64,000 nucleotides of DNA. It comes from Lachnospiraceae bacterium (lineage in GTDB: Bacteria; Bacillota; Clostridia; Lachnospirales; Lachnospiraceae). The stretch spans positions 1 to 64,000 of the forward strand of contig CAJTCH010000012.1 of assembly GCA_910574715.1 (NCBI GenBank), in the 5' to 3' direction. The position numbers and the translations under genes are program-made. Below the pieces are notes generated by a model. That model did not search any database. It had not been told where the DNA came from and worked only from the letters and a program-made list of their open reading frames with translations. The first letter of the stretch is position 1; each line of letters starts with the position of its first letter. Shown here one piece after another: positions 8,669-15,866 of this stretch.

Positions 8669-8986
8669 TTATCCTTCCTGTGACAGCCTCAAAAAAAACG
8701 TAGATAACAGATTTCCGTTCGTTGTTCTCTGTAACGTCAGATATCGCTCTACAGCATCCAGATACCCGGATGTCAGCACGATCGAAAACGCATGCCGGAT
8801 TGCTCTCTCTACCCTGGATGGGGTAGTCTCATTCATTGCGGCAATCTTCCGATACAATGCCGTAAGCTTTGACCGCCACGCCTTGTCCTCTTCAAACAAG
8901 ACCATAGCATCTGTAATATACTGGAAGCCCTTGACATTTGCCGGCATCCCCATCTCTATCAGTGCATTCACCGCTTTATTTTTCAT
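8669..8986 (-). CDS. Stand-alone Spo0A-type DNA-binding domain (phage)
   Basis: 105 residues that match the C-terminal effector domain of the sporulation regulator Spo0A, without its receiver domain. Recognisable blocks are MGMPANVKGFQYITDA, LTALYRKIAA and the recognition helix TTPSRVERAIRHAF, which is almost identical to Spo0A's. In Spo0A this domain binds 0A boxes (TGTCGAA-like) when the receiver is phosphorylated. A domain alone should be free of that control. I chose the ATG at 8986 because AAGGAGG precedes it by ten bases; an upstream in-frame ATG at 9031 would place that ribosome site inside the gene. It is in the prophage early operon between the SMC-like ATPase and a membrane protein. 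Confidence 0.85.
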   Translation of the reverse strand: MKNKAVNALIEMGMPANVKGFQYITDAMVLFEEDKAWRSKLTALYRKIAAMNETTPSRVERAIRHAFSIVLTSGYLDAVERYLTLQRTTNGNLLSTFFLRLSQEG

Positions 8987-9040
8987 TTGACGTCTTCCTC
9001 CTTTTCCGCTATAATAGCGGTAGTTACTCATTGGAGCGCT

Positions 9041-9319
9041 TTAAGGTTGCCGCCTTTTACAAGCGCTCTTTTTTGTTATCCTGCGGAAAAACATGCCCCG
9101 CTTCTCCAGGTATCTGACAGTACGCCCAAGCACATAGCCTATCGTTACAGTGACTACGCCTGCCAGTACCCAGCCCGCATGCCGGGCCGGAGACATACCA
9201 ACTATGATGCTTAAGGACATCCATACCGTCCAGAGCATCCCGATCCGGATAATCTCTGCCGTCATTCTCCGCAGGATCCGGCATAACTTTTTCCTTCTCT
9301 TGTGAGTTTTCAGTTTCAC
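9041..9319 (-). CDS. Small phage membrane protein
   Basis: 92 residues with a strongly basic N-terminus, two predicted membrane segments (about 26-42 and 49-65) and a basic tail ending KKSACKRRQP. No named family. It overlaps the upstream HTH gene by four bases and so is in the same operon. A second long reading frame on the same strand (9057-9284) appears to be a shadow. The role is unknown; small two-helix phage proteins can be superinfection-exclusion or membrane-anchor proteins, but nothing here proves it. Confidence 0.5.
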   Translation of the reverse strand: MKLKTHKRRKKLCRILRRMTAEIIRIGMLWTVWMSLSIIVGMSPARHAGWVLAGVVTVTIGYVLGRTVRYLEKRGMFFRRITKKSACKRRQP

Positions 9320-9537
9320 TTACCTGTCACCCTCCTTTCCACCTCTTCAACTGGGATCTTCAGCCATTCCGCTAAAGCTCCCTTATTTATCTCATAAGAA
9401 TTCTCGGTATTACCCGACTGCTTTGCTGTTACAACACTGCCAAAAGTCCAGATTCCACGCTTAATACGTTCCCTGACCTTCTGCGGACCGCAGCCGATCA
9501 CCCTGGCAGTCTGCGCCGCATTCAGAATCTCGTACAC
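9316..9537 (-). CDS. Excisionase/MerR-like small HTH protein (phage)
   Basis: 73 residues. VYEILNAAQTARVIGCGPQKVRERIKRGIW is a winged-helix/excisionase-like DNA-binding start (shown here in part: AAQTARVIGCGPQKVRERI), followed by a wing-like VTAKQSGNTENSYEI and NKGALAEWLKI. I set the GTG at 9537 as start because AAAGGAGG lies eight bases upstream; a longer TTG form would contain that site inside it. It could be an excisionase or an early regulator. It is separated from the next upstream gene by about 100 bases. Confidence 0.6.
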   Translation of the reverse strand: MYEILNAAQTARVIGCGPQKVRERIKRGIWTFGSVVTAKQSGNTENSYEINKGALAEWLKIPVEEVERRVTGK

Positions 9538-9639
9538 TCCTGTATCGCCTCCTTTCCTTCCTGTGCCTGCGGTGGAACTCAAAACAAATCAAGTTATGAT
9601 CTGTGCAAACTTGGAGTGATTTTATGTAATCTTCTTCTA

Positions 9640-9837
9640 TCACTTGGCTCCATCTCCCAACATCAAGCGCATTGCATGATTAAACCCCTCTTTCCACGCA
9701 TGCTCTTCAATGGCACAAAGGTACTCTTCAAAGCTACTACGCATTGTCTGGTATGCATCCGTAATTTCTTTAGAGCCCTTTGCAAAGTTTTCACAATAAT
9801 TCTCATATTCCTTATCTAAATCTTTAACAAATTTCAT
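9640..9837 (-). CDS. Small phage protein of unknown function
   Basis: 65 residues, start MKFVKDLDKEYENY with GGGGAGGAAACGT directly before the ATG at 9837. It looks fully helical and amphipathic, with EEHAWKEGFNHAMRLMLG near the end, a pattern seen in small phage proteins of unknown role. It follows the antirepressor gene closely (17 bases). No function assigned. Confidence 0.6.
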   Translation of the reverse strand: MKFVKDLDKEYENYCENFAKGSKEITDAYQTMRSSFEEYLCAIEEHAWKEGFNHAMRLMLGDGAK

Positions 9838-9854
9838 ACGTTTCCTCCCCCCCC

Positions 9855-10430
9855 TCACTCTAATGTCAGATGCATCTGCTCATACTCTGGAATCTTTACA
9901 AAATCATTCGTAAGCTGTATTCCGAATTGTTCTGACACCCTCTTGAAATTCTCTGCAATCTTGTGTGGTGCAAGGTTCTGCCGAACAGCAACTCTATCCA
10001 TTGCTTTCAGATAACTGGCAATCTCCCCTACTTGGATTTCTGTTGAGGAGATTTGTTCAAATAATTTCTTTGCGCCGTTCTCAATGCCAACAAAGTAATT
10101 CCTTGCCGCTTCACCTTTCTTGTTCTTCTGTATCATAGAAAGTTTCTTCGCAAAACTAGCTGTGAGTTTTGCATCCTGTGTAGGACGTCCGCCAAGGGGG
10201 TTTTCGTCTTTTGGTACGAAAACCCAATAATCCGTGTTTTCTTCCGCAAAATTATTTTCAATAATGTTCTTCTTAAACCATTTTGCATAATTACTTGCAT
10301 CCAATTCAAGAAATTCATACAGCTTCTTTGCTGTAGTCATCCCTTGTCCGTCAACACCTAATGCGATCTCAATCGGTGTCTGCTTACTGGTATCTGCCGT
10401 ACCAAATGTTTCTTTGAAAATATCATTCAT
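9855..10430 (-). CDS. AntA/AntB-type phage antirepressor
   Basis: 191 residues. The N-terminal half (IEIALGVDGQGMTTAKKL, then FLELDASNYAKWFKKNI and a DYWVFVP strand) is the AntA/AntB domain; the sequence GGRPTQDAKLT and ASFAKKLSMIQKNKKGEAARNYFV follow the family. Such proteins bind and inactivate the CI-type repressor or regulate early genes. Start ATG at 10430 has GGAG six bases before it. It is first or second in the leftward early transcript, right after the Cro-like gene whose stop lies two bases upstream. Confidence 0.85.
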   Translation of the reverse strand: MNDIFKETFGTADTSKQTPIEIALGVDGQGMTTAKKLYEFLELDASNYAKWFKKNIIENNFAEENTDYWVFVPKDENPLGGRPTQDAKLTASFAKKLSMIQKNKKGEAARNYFVGIENGAKKLFEQISSTEIQVGEIASYLKAMDRVAVRQNLAPHKIAENFKRVSEQFGIQLTNDFVKIPEYEQMHLTLE

Positions 10431-10431
10431 A

Positions 10432-10647
10432 CTATTCTCCTTTCTTTTCTGCAAAGTCTTCACATTTAACGTCTAAGAAATTGCAGATTGTAAAAAACTC
10501 CCCAACTCTTAAATCTCTATCTCTCGATTCATTTATCAAGCTGTCATATAGCGAAATATAAGGAATTTTCGTATCCCTAGACATTTTAGAAATATTAATT
10601 CCCTTATCTTTTACATACCTTGATAAGTTCTTTGTTGGAATATCCAT
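10432..10647 (-). CDS. Cro-like HTH protein
   Basis: 71 residues with a helix-turn-helix of the XRE/Cro type: LSRYVKDKGINISKMSRDTK then IPYISLYDSLIN. Start MDIPTKN (ATG 10647) has GGAGGGAG before it; a longer form starting at 10695 would overlap the promoter. It is the first gene leftward from the operator region and divergent from the repressor, the usual place for a Cro-type early regulator. Confidence 0.8.
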   Translation of the reverse strand: MDIPTKNLSRYVKDKGINISKMSRDTKIPYISLYDSLINESRDRDLRVGEFFTICNFLDVKCEDFAEKKGE

Positions 10648-10685
10648 TTTCTCCCTCCGTTTCATTAGAATCTTGTGATATTTGT

Positions 10686-10714
10686 ATAATATCATTAGTT
10701 TCTTATGGTGTCAA
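10686..10714 (-). promoter_or_regulatory. Leftward early phage promoter
   Basis: TTGACA (10714-10709) and TATTAT (10691-10686) on the minus strand with a 17-base spacer. It points at the Cro-like and antirepressor genes, and two operator repeats flank it. Confidence 0.8.
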
Positions 10715-10744
10715 TAGTATTTATTAGAATCTTGTGATATTTTA

Positions 10745-10773
10745 TTGACCTCATAAAAATATTGTGATATCAT
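10745..10773 (+). promoter_or_regulatory. Rightward repressor promoter
   Basis: TTGACC (10745-10750) and TATCAT (10768-10773), spacer 17 bases. It drives the repressor gene; the third operator repeat overlaps its spacer and -10 box, which predicts autoregulation. A strong AAGGAGGTG ribosome site follows at 10782. Confidence 0.75.
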
Positions 10774-10797
10774 TCTACTATAAGGAGGTGTTGGATA

Positions 10798-11295
10798 ATG
10801 TCAGATATTGGAATGATTTTAAAAAAGAGTCGAAATAAAGCAAATATGTCAGTGAAACAAATATCCGACATTTTAACTCAAGAAGGATTTAAAGCATCGG
10901 AATCAACTATTTATAGTTGGGAAAACGGAAACAGCCAACCCACCCCGGGAGCACTTCTTATCATGTGTGGAGAATATGGCATAACTGATGTTTTAGCAAC
11001 TTTTGGCTATGGCGGATATAAGGATGATGGAAGTATTCAACTCAATATAAATGAAATTGACTTAGTGGAGAAATACCGTACTCTGGACACCCATGGTAAA
11101 GATATGGTAAGCATGGTATTGAATAAAGAAGCTGAGCGCATGAAAGAACTGGAATCCATTCCGCCCTCCACCGTCATAGACATCCAGCCACATTTGGAAG
11201 TAAACGCCGCTCACGCTCGTACAGATATAGAACCTACCGACGAAGATCAGGCTCATGACGATGCGATTATGAACGATGATAGTGAATGGGAGTGA
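10798..11295 (+). CDS. CI-like XRE-family repressor
   Basis: 165 residues. The N-terminal HTH is clear (LKKSRNKANMSVKQISDIL, then STIYSWENGNSQPTP). The remainder is a linker and an acidic C-terminal tail (TDEDQAHDDAIMNDDSEWE) with no LexA/CI peptidase Ser-Lys dyad visible. With the ImmA/IrrE gene next door, induction is probably by proteolysis by that partner, as in ICEBs1. It reads rightward from the operator region. Confidence 0.85.
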   Translation: MSDIGMILKKSRNKANMSVKQISDILTQEGFKASESTIYSWENGNSQPTPGALLIMCGEYGITDVLATFGYGGYKDDGSIQLNINEIDLVEKYRTLDTHGKDMVSMVLNKEAERMKELESIPPSTVIDIQPHLEVNAAHARTDIEPTDEDQAHDDAIMNDDSEWE

Positions 11296-11300
11296 TTTCA

Positions 11301-11756
11301 TTGACATACGACGAATTATTAGATACGGCTAATAAAAAAGGACTTTTGGTAAAAGAAAAAAATTTATCAAGAAATAATGGACGAATAAAGGGAAATCGAA
11401 TTGCCATCCGCAAAGATATGACTATCACGGAAAAAGCCTGTGTCCTGGCAGAAGAGATTGGCCACTATGAAACCATGGTTGGCGATATTCTGGATATGTC
11501 CAACCCATGGAACCGAAAACAAGAGCGGCAGGCAAGGTTAAACGGATATAACCGCATGATTGGGCTGATCGGTATAGTCAGAGCCTATGAATCCGGATGC
11601 CAAAACCAACATGAAATTGCGGACTACCTGAGTGTAACAGAAGAGTATCTTCTGGAATGTATCGAATGTTACCGGGATAAATACGGGAAAATGAAGAGCG
11701 TTGACAATTATATGATATACTTCATTCCTAATCTCGCTGTAATAAAAATTATATAA
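11301..11756 (+). CDS. ImmA/IrrE-family metallopeptidase
   Basis: 151 residues. The zinc-site segment reads CVLAEEIGHYE (E-x-x-x-H-type with Glu in the place usually occupied by the first His of HExxH), which is the common phage form of this family. It would cleave the neighbouring repressor when the host is stressed. I prefer the TTG start at 11301, because GGGAGTG sits seven bases upstream; an ATG at 11286 that overlaps the repressor end is the alternative. A C-terminal HTH-like stretch (NQHEIADYLSVTEEYLLEC) is present. Confidence 0.8.
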   Translation: MTYDELLDTANKKGLLVKEKNLSRNNGRIKGNRIAIRKDMTITEKACVLAEEIGHYETMVGDILDMSNPWNRKQERQARLNGYNRMIGLIGIVRAYESGCQNQHEIADYLSVTEEYLLECIECYRDKYGKMKSVDNYMIYFIPNLAVIKII

Positions 11757-11772
11757 CCGCTTCGGCGTTTAT
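11752..11772 (+). repeat. Direct repeat, left of hicAB
   Basis: TATAACCGCTTCGGCGTTTAT; a copy with one change (T to C) lies at 12274-12294, so the pair brackets hicA-hicB. The word itself can fold as a short hairpin around CGCTTCGGCG. Confidence 0.75.
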
Positions 11773-11797
11773 TCCATAGAAAAGGAGTATAATATAG

Positions 11798-12046
11798 ATG
11801 TCTACAACCGAAAAATTATATTTTTCAATCATAAACGGATTACAAGACAAAAACATAAAATTCAAAGATTTGCAAAAATTATTAGATATCTTGGGATTCG
11901 ACTGCCGCATAAGAGGCGATCACTTCATATATTCTTACGATAATTTTCGTGAGAATATAAATATACAGCCTTCTGGCAATATGGCGAAACCTTACCAAGT
12001 TAAGCAGGTTAGAAACTTCTTACAAAAATATCAAATCAGATTTTAG
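11798..12046 (+). CDS. hicA: HicA-family mRNA interferase toxin
   Basis: 82 residues with the HicA fold signature KDLQKLLDILGFDCRIRGDHFIY, where the GDH histidine takes the place of the catalytic His of the family, followed by NINIQPSGNMAKPYQVKQVR. HicA cuts mRNAs and is held inactive by HicB. The size and gene order (toxin first, antitoxin ten bases later) fit. AAAGGAG lies before the ATG. The pair probably stabilises the prophage. Confidence 0.85.
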   Translation: MSTTEKLYFSIINGLQDKNIKFKDLQKLLDILGFDCRIRGDHFIYSYDNFRENINIQPSGNMAKPYQVKQVRNFLQKYQIRF

Positions 12047-12056
12047 GAGGTACCGT

Positions 12057-12266
12057 ATGTACAAATACGAACGAATTATTTATTGGTCTAATGATGACAA
12101 TTCCTTTATCGTGGAAGTACCTGAACTTCCCGGATGTATGGCAGATGGCAAAACTATTGAAGAAGCAATTGCCAATGCTGAAATCATTATAAAAGAATGG
12201 ATAGAAGTCACTCTTGAAAGAGGGCTTGAAGTTCCTGAACCTAAAGGACGGTTAATGTACGCCTGA
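12057..12266 (+). CDS. hicB: HicB-family antitoxin
   Basis: 69 residues, a minimal HicB: degenerate RNase-H-like fold with WSNDDNSFIVEVPELPGC, the segment ADGKTIEEAIANAE and the end WIEVTLERGLEVPEPKG. No DNA-binding domain is attached, so repression of the promoter would be weak or absent. It follows hicA with GGAGG before its ATG. Confidence 0.9.
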   Translation: MYKYERIIYWSNDDNSFIVEVPELPGCMADGKTIEEAIANAEIIIKEWIEVTLERGLEVPEPKGRLMYA

Positions 12267-12273
12267 TAAAAAG

Positions 12274-12294
12274 TATAACCGCTCCGGCGTTTAT
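12274..12294 (+). repeat. Direct repeat, right of hicAB
   Basis: TATAACCGCTCCGGCGTTTAT, the partner of 11752-11772, located just after the hicB stop. Confidence 0.75.
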
Positions 12295-12312
12295 ATAAAT
12301 TTCTCAATGTAA

Positions 12313-12591
12313 GGTCGAACAAAAGAAAGAGAGGAACAGCGGAACAAACTTCGTTTAAATAAAGCACAAATATCTTTTGAGAATGAGTCTAATAGAAAAC
12401 TTCATGTATTCGGGGTGGTATCTGCTATAAAAAACGAAACTCATCCTCAAGGAATATACAGCCAATTTAAATCCAACGATTTAGATAAAGTTTCATCAAT
12501 ATTGTTTGACATAATGCTCTCAAATTTTGATATGCTACATGACAACGATAAAGTCATCAAACCTATTGCCCTTTATTTCGAAGCCGAGTAA
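12313..12591 (+). pseudogene. Start-less open frame, likely a gene remnant
   Basis: An open frame of 92 codons between stop codons at 12310-12312 and 12589-12591. The translation looks protein-like (LHVFGVVSAIKNETHPQG, then a helical SILFDIMLSNFDML and KVIKPIALYF) but there is no ATG, GTG or TTG at the front, nor a ribosome site. I read it as the 3' end of a deleted gene, possibly cut when hicAB was inserted. The family is unknown. Confidence 0.35.
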
Positions 12592-12739
12592 GAGAATTCG
12601 TTTTCTCCATATATAATTTTTTCATATTTGCGGCTTCTACTCTTCTCTCTTCCATTTTACTTTGAGTAGAAGAATGCCTTTTATCATATGTCTCTGCATT
12701 TTTAGCATATTGAGATAATAACTGTTTTCGATTGAACAT
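12563..12739 (-). CDS. Small basic protein of unknown function
   Basis: 58 residues, MFNRKQLLSQYAKNAETYDK start, highly charged and helical, with GGAGGGCAAAGGT immediately before the ATG at 12739. It is convergent with, and overlaps by 29 bases, the remnant at 12313-12591. No family recognised. Confidence 0.5.
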   Translation of the reverse strand: MFNRKQLLSQYAKNAETYDKRHSSTQSKMEERRVEAANMKKLYMEKTNSLTRLRNKGQ

Positions 12740-12942
12740 ACCTTTGCCCTCCTTATAATTATAGTATTCCACAGGCAAGAATAAAAATCAATCAAAAATG
12801 AAAAATTTATAATAATGTCTGGCCGTCAGCCCAGCGCCGATCGCGCCAGACACACTCTGCACACTGACAACAATATATTTACCCAGACAGCCGACAGGGT
12901 GTATACCACCGTTTCCGAGTCTTGCAGGAAGGAGTGGTTAAT

Positions 12943-13026
12943 ATGAGTACTTATGAAGAATTCATGATTATTTTGACAGCTTGTAGTTTACTAATAGCAA
13001 TTCTGAATTATACACATAGAAAATAG
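12943..13026 (+). CDS. Holin-like type I toxin (Hol_Tox family)
   Basis: 27 residues: a short N-terminus MSTYEEFMII, one membrane helix (TACSLLIAILN) and a charged end YTHRK. This is the form of the small Firmicute holin-like toxins (TxpA-like). GGAAGGAG lies eight bases before the ATG. The stop codon is inside a perfect 8-bp hairpin (ATAGCACC at 13023-13030 with GGTGCTAT at 13051-13058) around a CCCTGCTCTGGCCAAGTTTG loop, which is typical of these loci. Excess peptide would depolarise the membrane; an antisense RNA from the other strand is the expected control. Confidence 0.75.
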   Translation: MSTYEEFMIILTACSLLIAILNYTHRK

Positions 13027-13121
13027 CACCCCTGCTCTGGCCAAGTTTGAGGTGCTATCTCTAATCATTGAAAACTTCGCCGGGAACGGATAGGTTTGCT
13101 CTATCGTGTCGGCTGTCTTGT
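13018..13121 (-). ncRNA. Predicted antisense RNA antitoxin
   Basis: A strong minus-strand promoter (13129-13156) would start RNA near 13121. The RNA would run leftward over the 3' end of the toxin gene and end at the hairpin 13023-13058, which on this strand is followed by TTTTCT. It would be about 100 nt and would pair with the toxin mRNA end, as RatA does with txpA. This is inferred from sequence only. Confidence 0.65.
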
Positions 13122-13128
13122 TAAGTAT

Positions 13129-13156
13129 ATTATAGCAAATATACCTCAAATGTCAA
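13129..13156 (-). promoter_or_regulatory. Promoter of the antisense RNA
   Basis: TTGACA (13156-13151) and TATAAT (13134-13129) on the minus strand, both perfect consensus, 16-base spacer. No open frame of use follows on this strand. The first transcribed bases include AGACAGCCGACA, which also occurs on the plus strand at 12885-12896 ahead of the toxin. Confidence 0.8.
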
Positions 13157-13311
13157 GAACCGCTCGACGCTATCAACATCGAACGGTCCCTGTATAACCA
13201 CCATGCGGACAGTTATACTTTTCCCTCGCAAGTTAAAGTATAACAAATCCGCTGACGGTCTGCAAGATACAGGCTGTTATTTTTGTACTCATTTTTAAGG
13301 AGGATGATACC

Positions 13312-14451
13312 ATGCCAAAACGCAAGAAATACCCCAAGCTCCCCAACGGCTACGGCAGCATTAAACGACTCTCAGGCAAGAACCGCACCAATCCCTATGG
13401 AGTTTACCCTCCAGTGAAAGAATTCGACGAAAACGGCATCCCAGTACCGCAAAAGGCTATCTGCTATGTGGATGACTGGTATAAGGGCTTCACTGTGCTC
13501 ACCTGGTACCGGAACGGGGAATATTATGAGGGCCGTGAAAAGGAGCTTTCATCTGATTCTGAAGAACTAAAGAAGCAGATTATCGGGATCCTATCAAAGT
13601 ACAACCAAGGACAACGTGAGATTGCCGATCAGAAGACTTTTGAAGAAATCTATCAGGAATACTACCGCTGGAAGTTCCAGAAGCCGCATGACCATACAGA
13701 AAAGAAATCCTCAATGGAAAACAGTATGCGCGCCGCTTACAAAAACTGCAATTCCATCCATGACAGATCATTCCGCTCCCTTACGGCCAACGATCTGCAG
13801 GAAGTTGTAGATAACTGCCCTAAAAAGCATTCTTCTTTGGAACTGATTATTATCCTCTTCCACCAGATGTACGCATACGCAGAAGCCAATGATCTGGCAG
13901 ACAAGGACTATTCTAAATTCGTGAAAATCAATAAAGTAGATGATGATGAACATGGAGAGCCGTTCTCCGAAGATGATCTTAGAATTTTATGGAATCACCA
14001 GGAAAATGAAGTAGTTGAAATGCTCTTGATCATGTGCTATTCCGGGTTCCGGATCTCAGCTTATGAGAACATGAAGACAAATCTGGAAGAAAGATATTTC
14101 CAAGGCGGTGTGAAGACAGCTGCAGGGAAGGACCGCATCGTTCCGATCCACAGCGCCCTCTTACCATTGGTACATAAAAGACTAGATAGATATGATGTCT
14201 ATCTTCCTACAGGTGTTTCAAATTTCCGTAAAGCTATGTATGGAATTTTGAAGTCTTTAGGAATCAAAAAGCACACTCCCCATGACTGCCGACACACCTT
14301 TTCGATGCTTTGTGATAAATATGGCGTAAACGAAAACGATAAAAAGACAATGCTAGGTCACGCCTTCACTGACGTTACAAATAAAGTATACCGACATCGG
14401 GAATTAGAAGAACTGAGGAAGCAAATCGAACAAATAAAAGTTTGTCGCTAA
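13312..14451 (+). CDS. int: Phage tyrosine integrase
   Basis: 379 residues. N-terminal arm-binding AP2-like region, a core-binding SAM-like domain (about 105-205) and the catalytic domain with Arg in YSGFRISAYENM, a Lys-containing KTAAGKDRIVPIH hairpin, the HDCRHTF box, LGHAFTDVTNKVY with the second His and the nucleophile Tyr in VYRHR. It joins phage attP to the chromosome. AAGGAGG precedes the ATG by eight bases. As the last prophage gene before host genes in the opposite orientation, it marks the integration end. Confidence 0.95.
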   Translation: MPKRKKYPKLPNGYGSIKRLSGKNRTNPYGVYPPVKEFDENGIPVPQKAICYVDDWYKGFTVLTWYRNGEYYEGREKELSSDSEELKKQIIGILSKYNQGQREIADQKTFEEIYQEYYRWKFQKPHDHTEKKSSMENSMRAAYKNCNSIHDRSFRSLTANDLQEVVDNCPKKHSSLELIIILFHQMYAYAEANDLADKDYSKFVKINKVDDDEHGEPFSEDDLRILWNHQENEVVEMLLIMCYSGFRISAYENMKTNLEERYFQGGVKTAAGKDRIVPIHSALLPLVHKRLDRYDVYLPTGVSNFRKAMYGILKSLGIKKHTPHDCRHTFSMLCDKYGVNENDKKTMLGHAFTDVTNKVYRHRELEELRKQIEQIKVCR

Positions 14452-14520
14452 CGTGTTACTAACGGTTCATGTTTATTCATATTTTTAGCTGTTTTTTCAT
14501 ATGTGTCTAAATCTCTTAAA

Positions 14521-14570
14521 AGCCTTGAAAACAGAGGGATTCACGCACATTTTACCGTATTTTCAAGGCT
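14521..14570. other. 11-bp inverted repeat after integrase; terminator or att region
   Basis: AGCCTTGAAAA (14521-14531) and TTTTCAAGGCT (14560-14570) are a perfect inverted repeat with a 28-base loop between the integrase stop and the convergent histidine kinase stop (14601). It can be the shared terminator or part of the attachment site. The att core cannot be fixed because the other prophage end is outside the window. Confidence 0.45.
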
Positions 14571-14600
14571 ATTTGAGAATCTATTTCATTTAAATATTCC

Positions 14601-15866
14601 TTAAATCCTCCCGCTAAGCCTGATCCTCACCGTTACCCGCAGCCCCCGCCGTCCATTTTCCACGGAAAGCCCTCCCCGCATCTCCTTCATAAAATAATCC
14701 GCCAGGTAGAGTCCAAGCCCCGCTCCTTCTTTGTTCTTAGCATTGCTGCCGCGCCGGAACTTCTCTTTCAGCAGCGGCAGTTCATCACTGCCGGCGCCGC
14801 CTCCATAATCTTCGATACCGACAGCGAGATATCCCTCTTCCTTCGTCACGGATACCTCGATCTCAGTATCCGCATATTTGTAAGAATTCATAAAAATATT
14901 GTCGAACACCTGCTGCAGGCGAAGCCCGTCTGCATACAGAAGACAATCTGGAACATCTGAAAATATTCCTCTATTCAGATAGTCCGCTCCCTTAAGTATC
15001 TTCTCTATCTCTCTGCTCTCCATATCCGCAGGAGTTACCGCAAGCTTCTGAAGTTCTTCTAATGTCGCCGTAAACAGATTAGTGACAAGCGAATTGATCT
15101 GATCTGCTTTGGAGATGATCTGCCCATAGTTCCCCTTGTCCTTTTCATTTCCCGCAAGCGCGATCCCCACTTCCGAAACCGCCTTGATACTCGCGACAGG
15201 CGTCTTAATGTCGTGAGAAAGCTTCGCCACAAGCTCCTTCTTGCTCTCGTTGGCTTTCGCCTCGGCAAGCCGCGCCTTCTTAAGCTCAGAACGCATTAGA
15301 TCGAAGCTCTCCGTAAATGCACCAAAGAGATTCTCTCTATCCATCTCCAGCGGAATATCCAGATTCCCTCCGGCAACCCGCTCGGCGAATCCCTCAAGCT
15401 TCCGAAAAGGTCTGATGATCCGGCGGTTCAGATAAGCCATGTATCCGGCACAGACTGCACACTGCAAGATGATGGCAGCCGCCATGATAGCGGCTGCCGT
15501 CTGTTTCTGCTCCTTAAGTATCCGTACACTGTCATTATAAATGATAATCTTTCCAACTATTCCTCCCTGCACTTCAAGATCCAGAATCGTATCCCCGTGA
15601 GCAGCAGCCGAATTCACACTCTCGCTCAGGCCCTGCCTCGTGCAAAACACAAGCTTTCCGTTCTTATCAAGGACTGTATAATCAAGTTCTGTCTTGTTGA
15701 TGTGTGTCTCCATCCTGTCCCAGTCTTCCTGTACAGAATGCACCGCTTCATTCATCTTCACAACATCCCGCAGAAAGTCTGAATCATCTGACACGAAGGC
15801 GGCAAGCGCAGCAATCTCTGCCGCAAAGATAACCAACATACTGATCAGGAATATCTGCTTCTTCAT
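14601..15866 (-). CDS. VanS/PhoR-type sensor histidine kinase
   Basis: 421 residues. N-terminal membrane helix (about 5-25), a sensor loop outside the cell of about 95 residues, a second helix (about 124-145), a HAMP-like segment (about 147-205), HisKA with LSHDIKTP (His218) and a HATPase with N-box DNIFMNSYKYA, EDYGGG and GAGLGLY. It autophosphorylates and passes phosphate to the response regulator whose gene overlaps its start by four bases. The signal is unknown. The pair's target may be the ABC exporter 6 kb upstream, which is only a guess from frequent pairing. Confidence 0.9.
   Translation of the reverse strand: MKKQIFLISMLVIFAAEIAALAAFVSDDSDFLRDVVKMNEAVHSVQEDWDRMETHINKTELDYTVLDKNGKLVFCTRQGLSESVNSAAAHGDTILDLEVQGGIVGKIIIYNDSVRILKEQKQTAAAIMAAAIILQCAVCAGYMAYLNRRIIRPFRKLEGFAERVAGGNLDIPLEMDRENLFGAFTESFDLMRSELKKARLAEAKANESKKELVAKLSHDIKTPVASIKAVSEVGIALAGNEKDKGNYGQIISKADQINSLVTNLFTATLEELQKLAVTPADMESREIEKILKGADYLNRGIFSDVPDCLLYADGLRLQQVFDNIFMNSYKYADTEIEVSVTKEEGYLAVGIEDYGGGAGSDELPLLKEKFRRGSNAKNKEGAGLGLYLADYFMKEMRGGLSVENGRRGLRVTVRIRLSGRI

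Larger units (their letters stand above)
10664..10774. promoter_or_regulatory. Prophage operator region: three direct repeats
   Basis: Two perfect copies of ATTAGAATCTTGTGATATTT (10664-10683 and 10723-10742) and a third, weaker copy AATATTGTGATATCA (about 10757-10771) share the core TTGTGATAT. They overlap the two divergent promoters, so they are the likely binding sites of the repressor and the Cro-like protein. Confidence 0.85.

Noticed and set aside
9057-9284. Second minus-strand frame inside the small membrane protein
   Set aside because: Overlaps a better frame with a coupled start and has no ribosome site or recognisable sequence.
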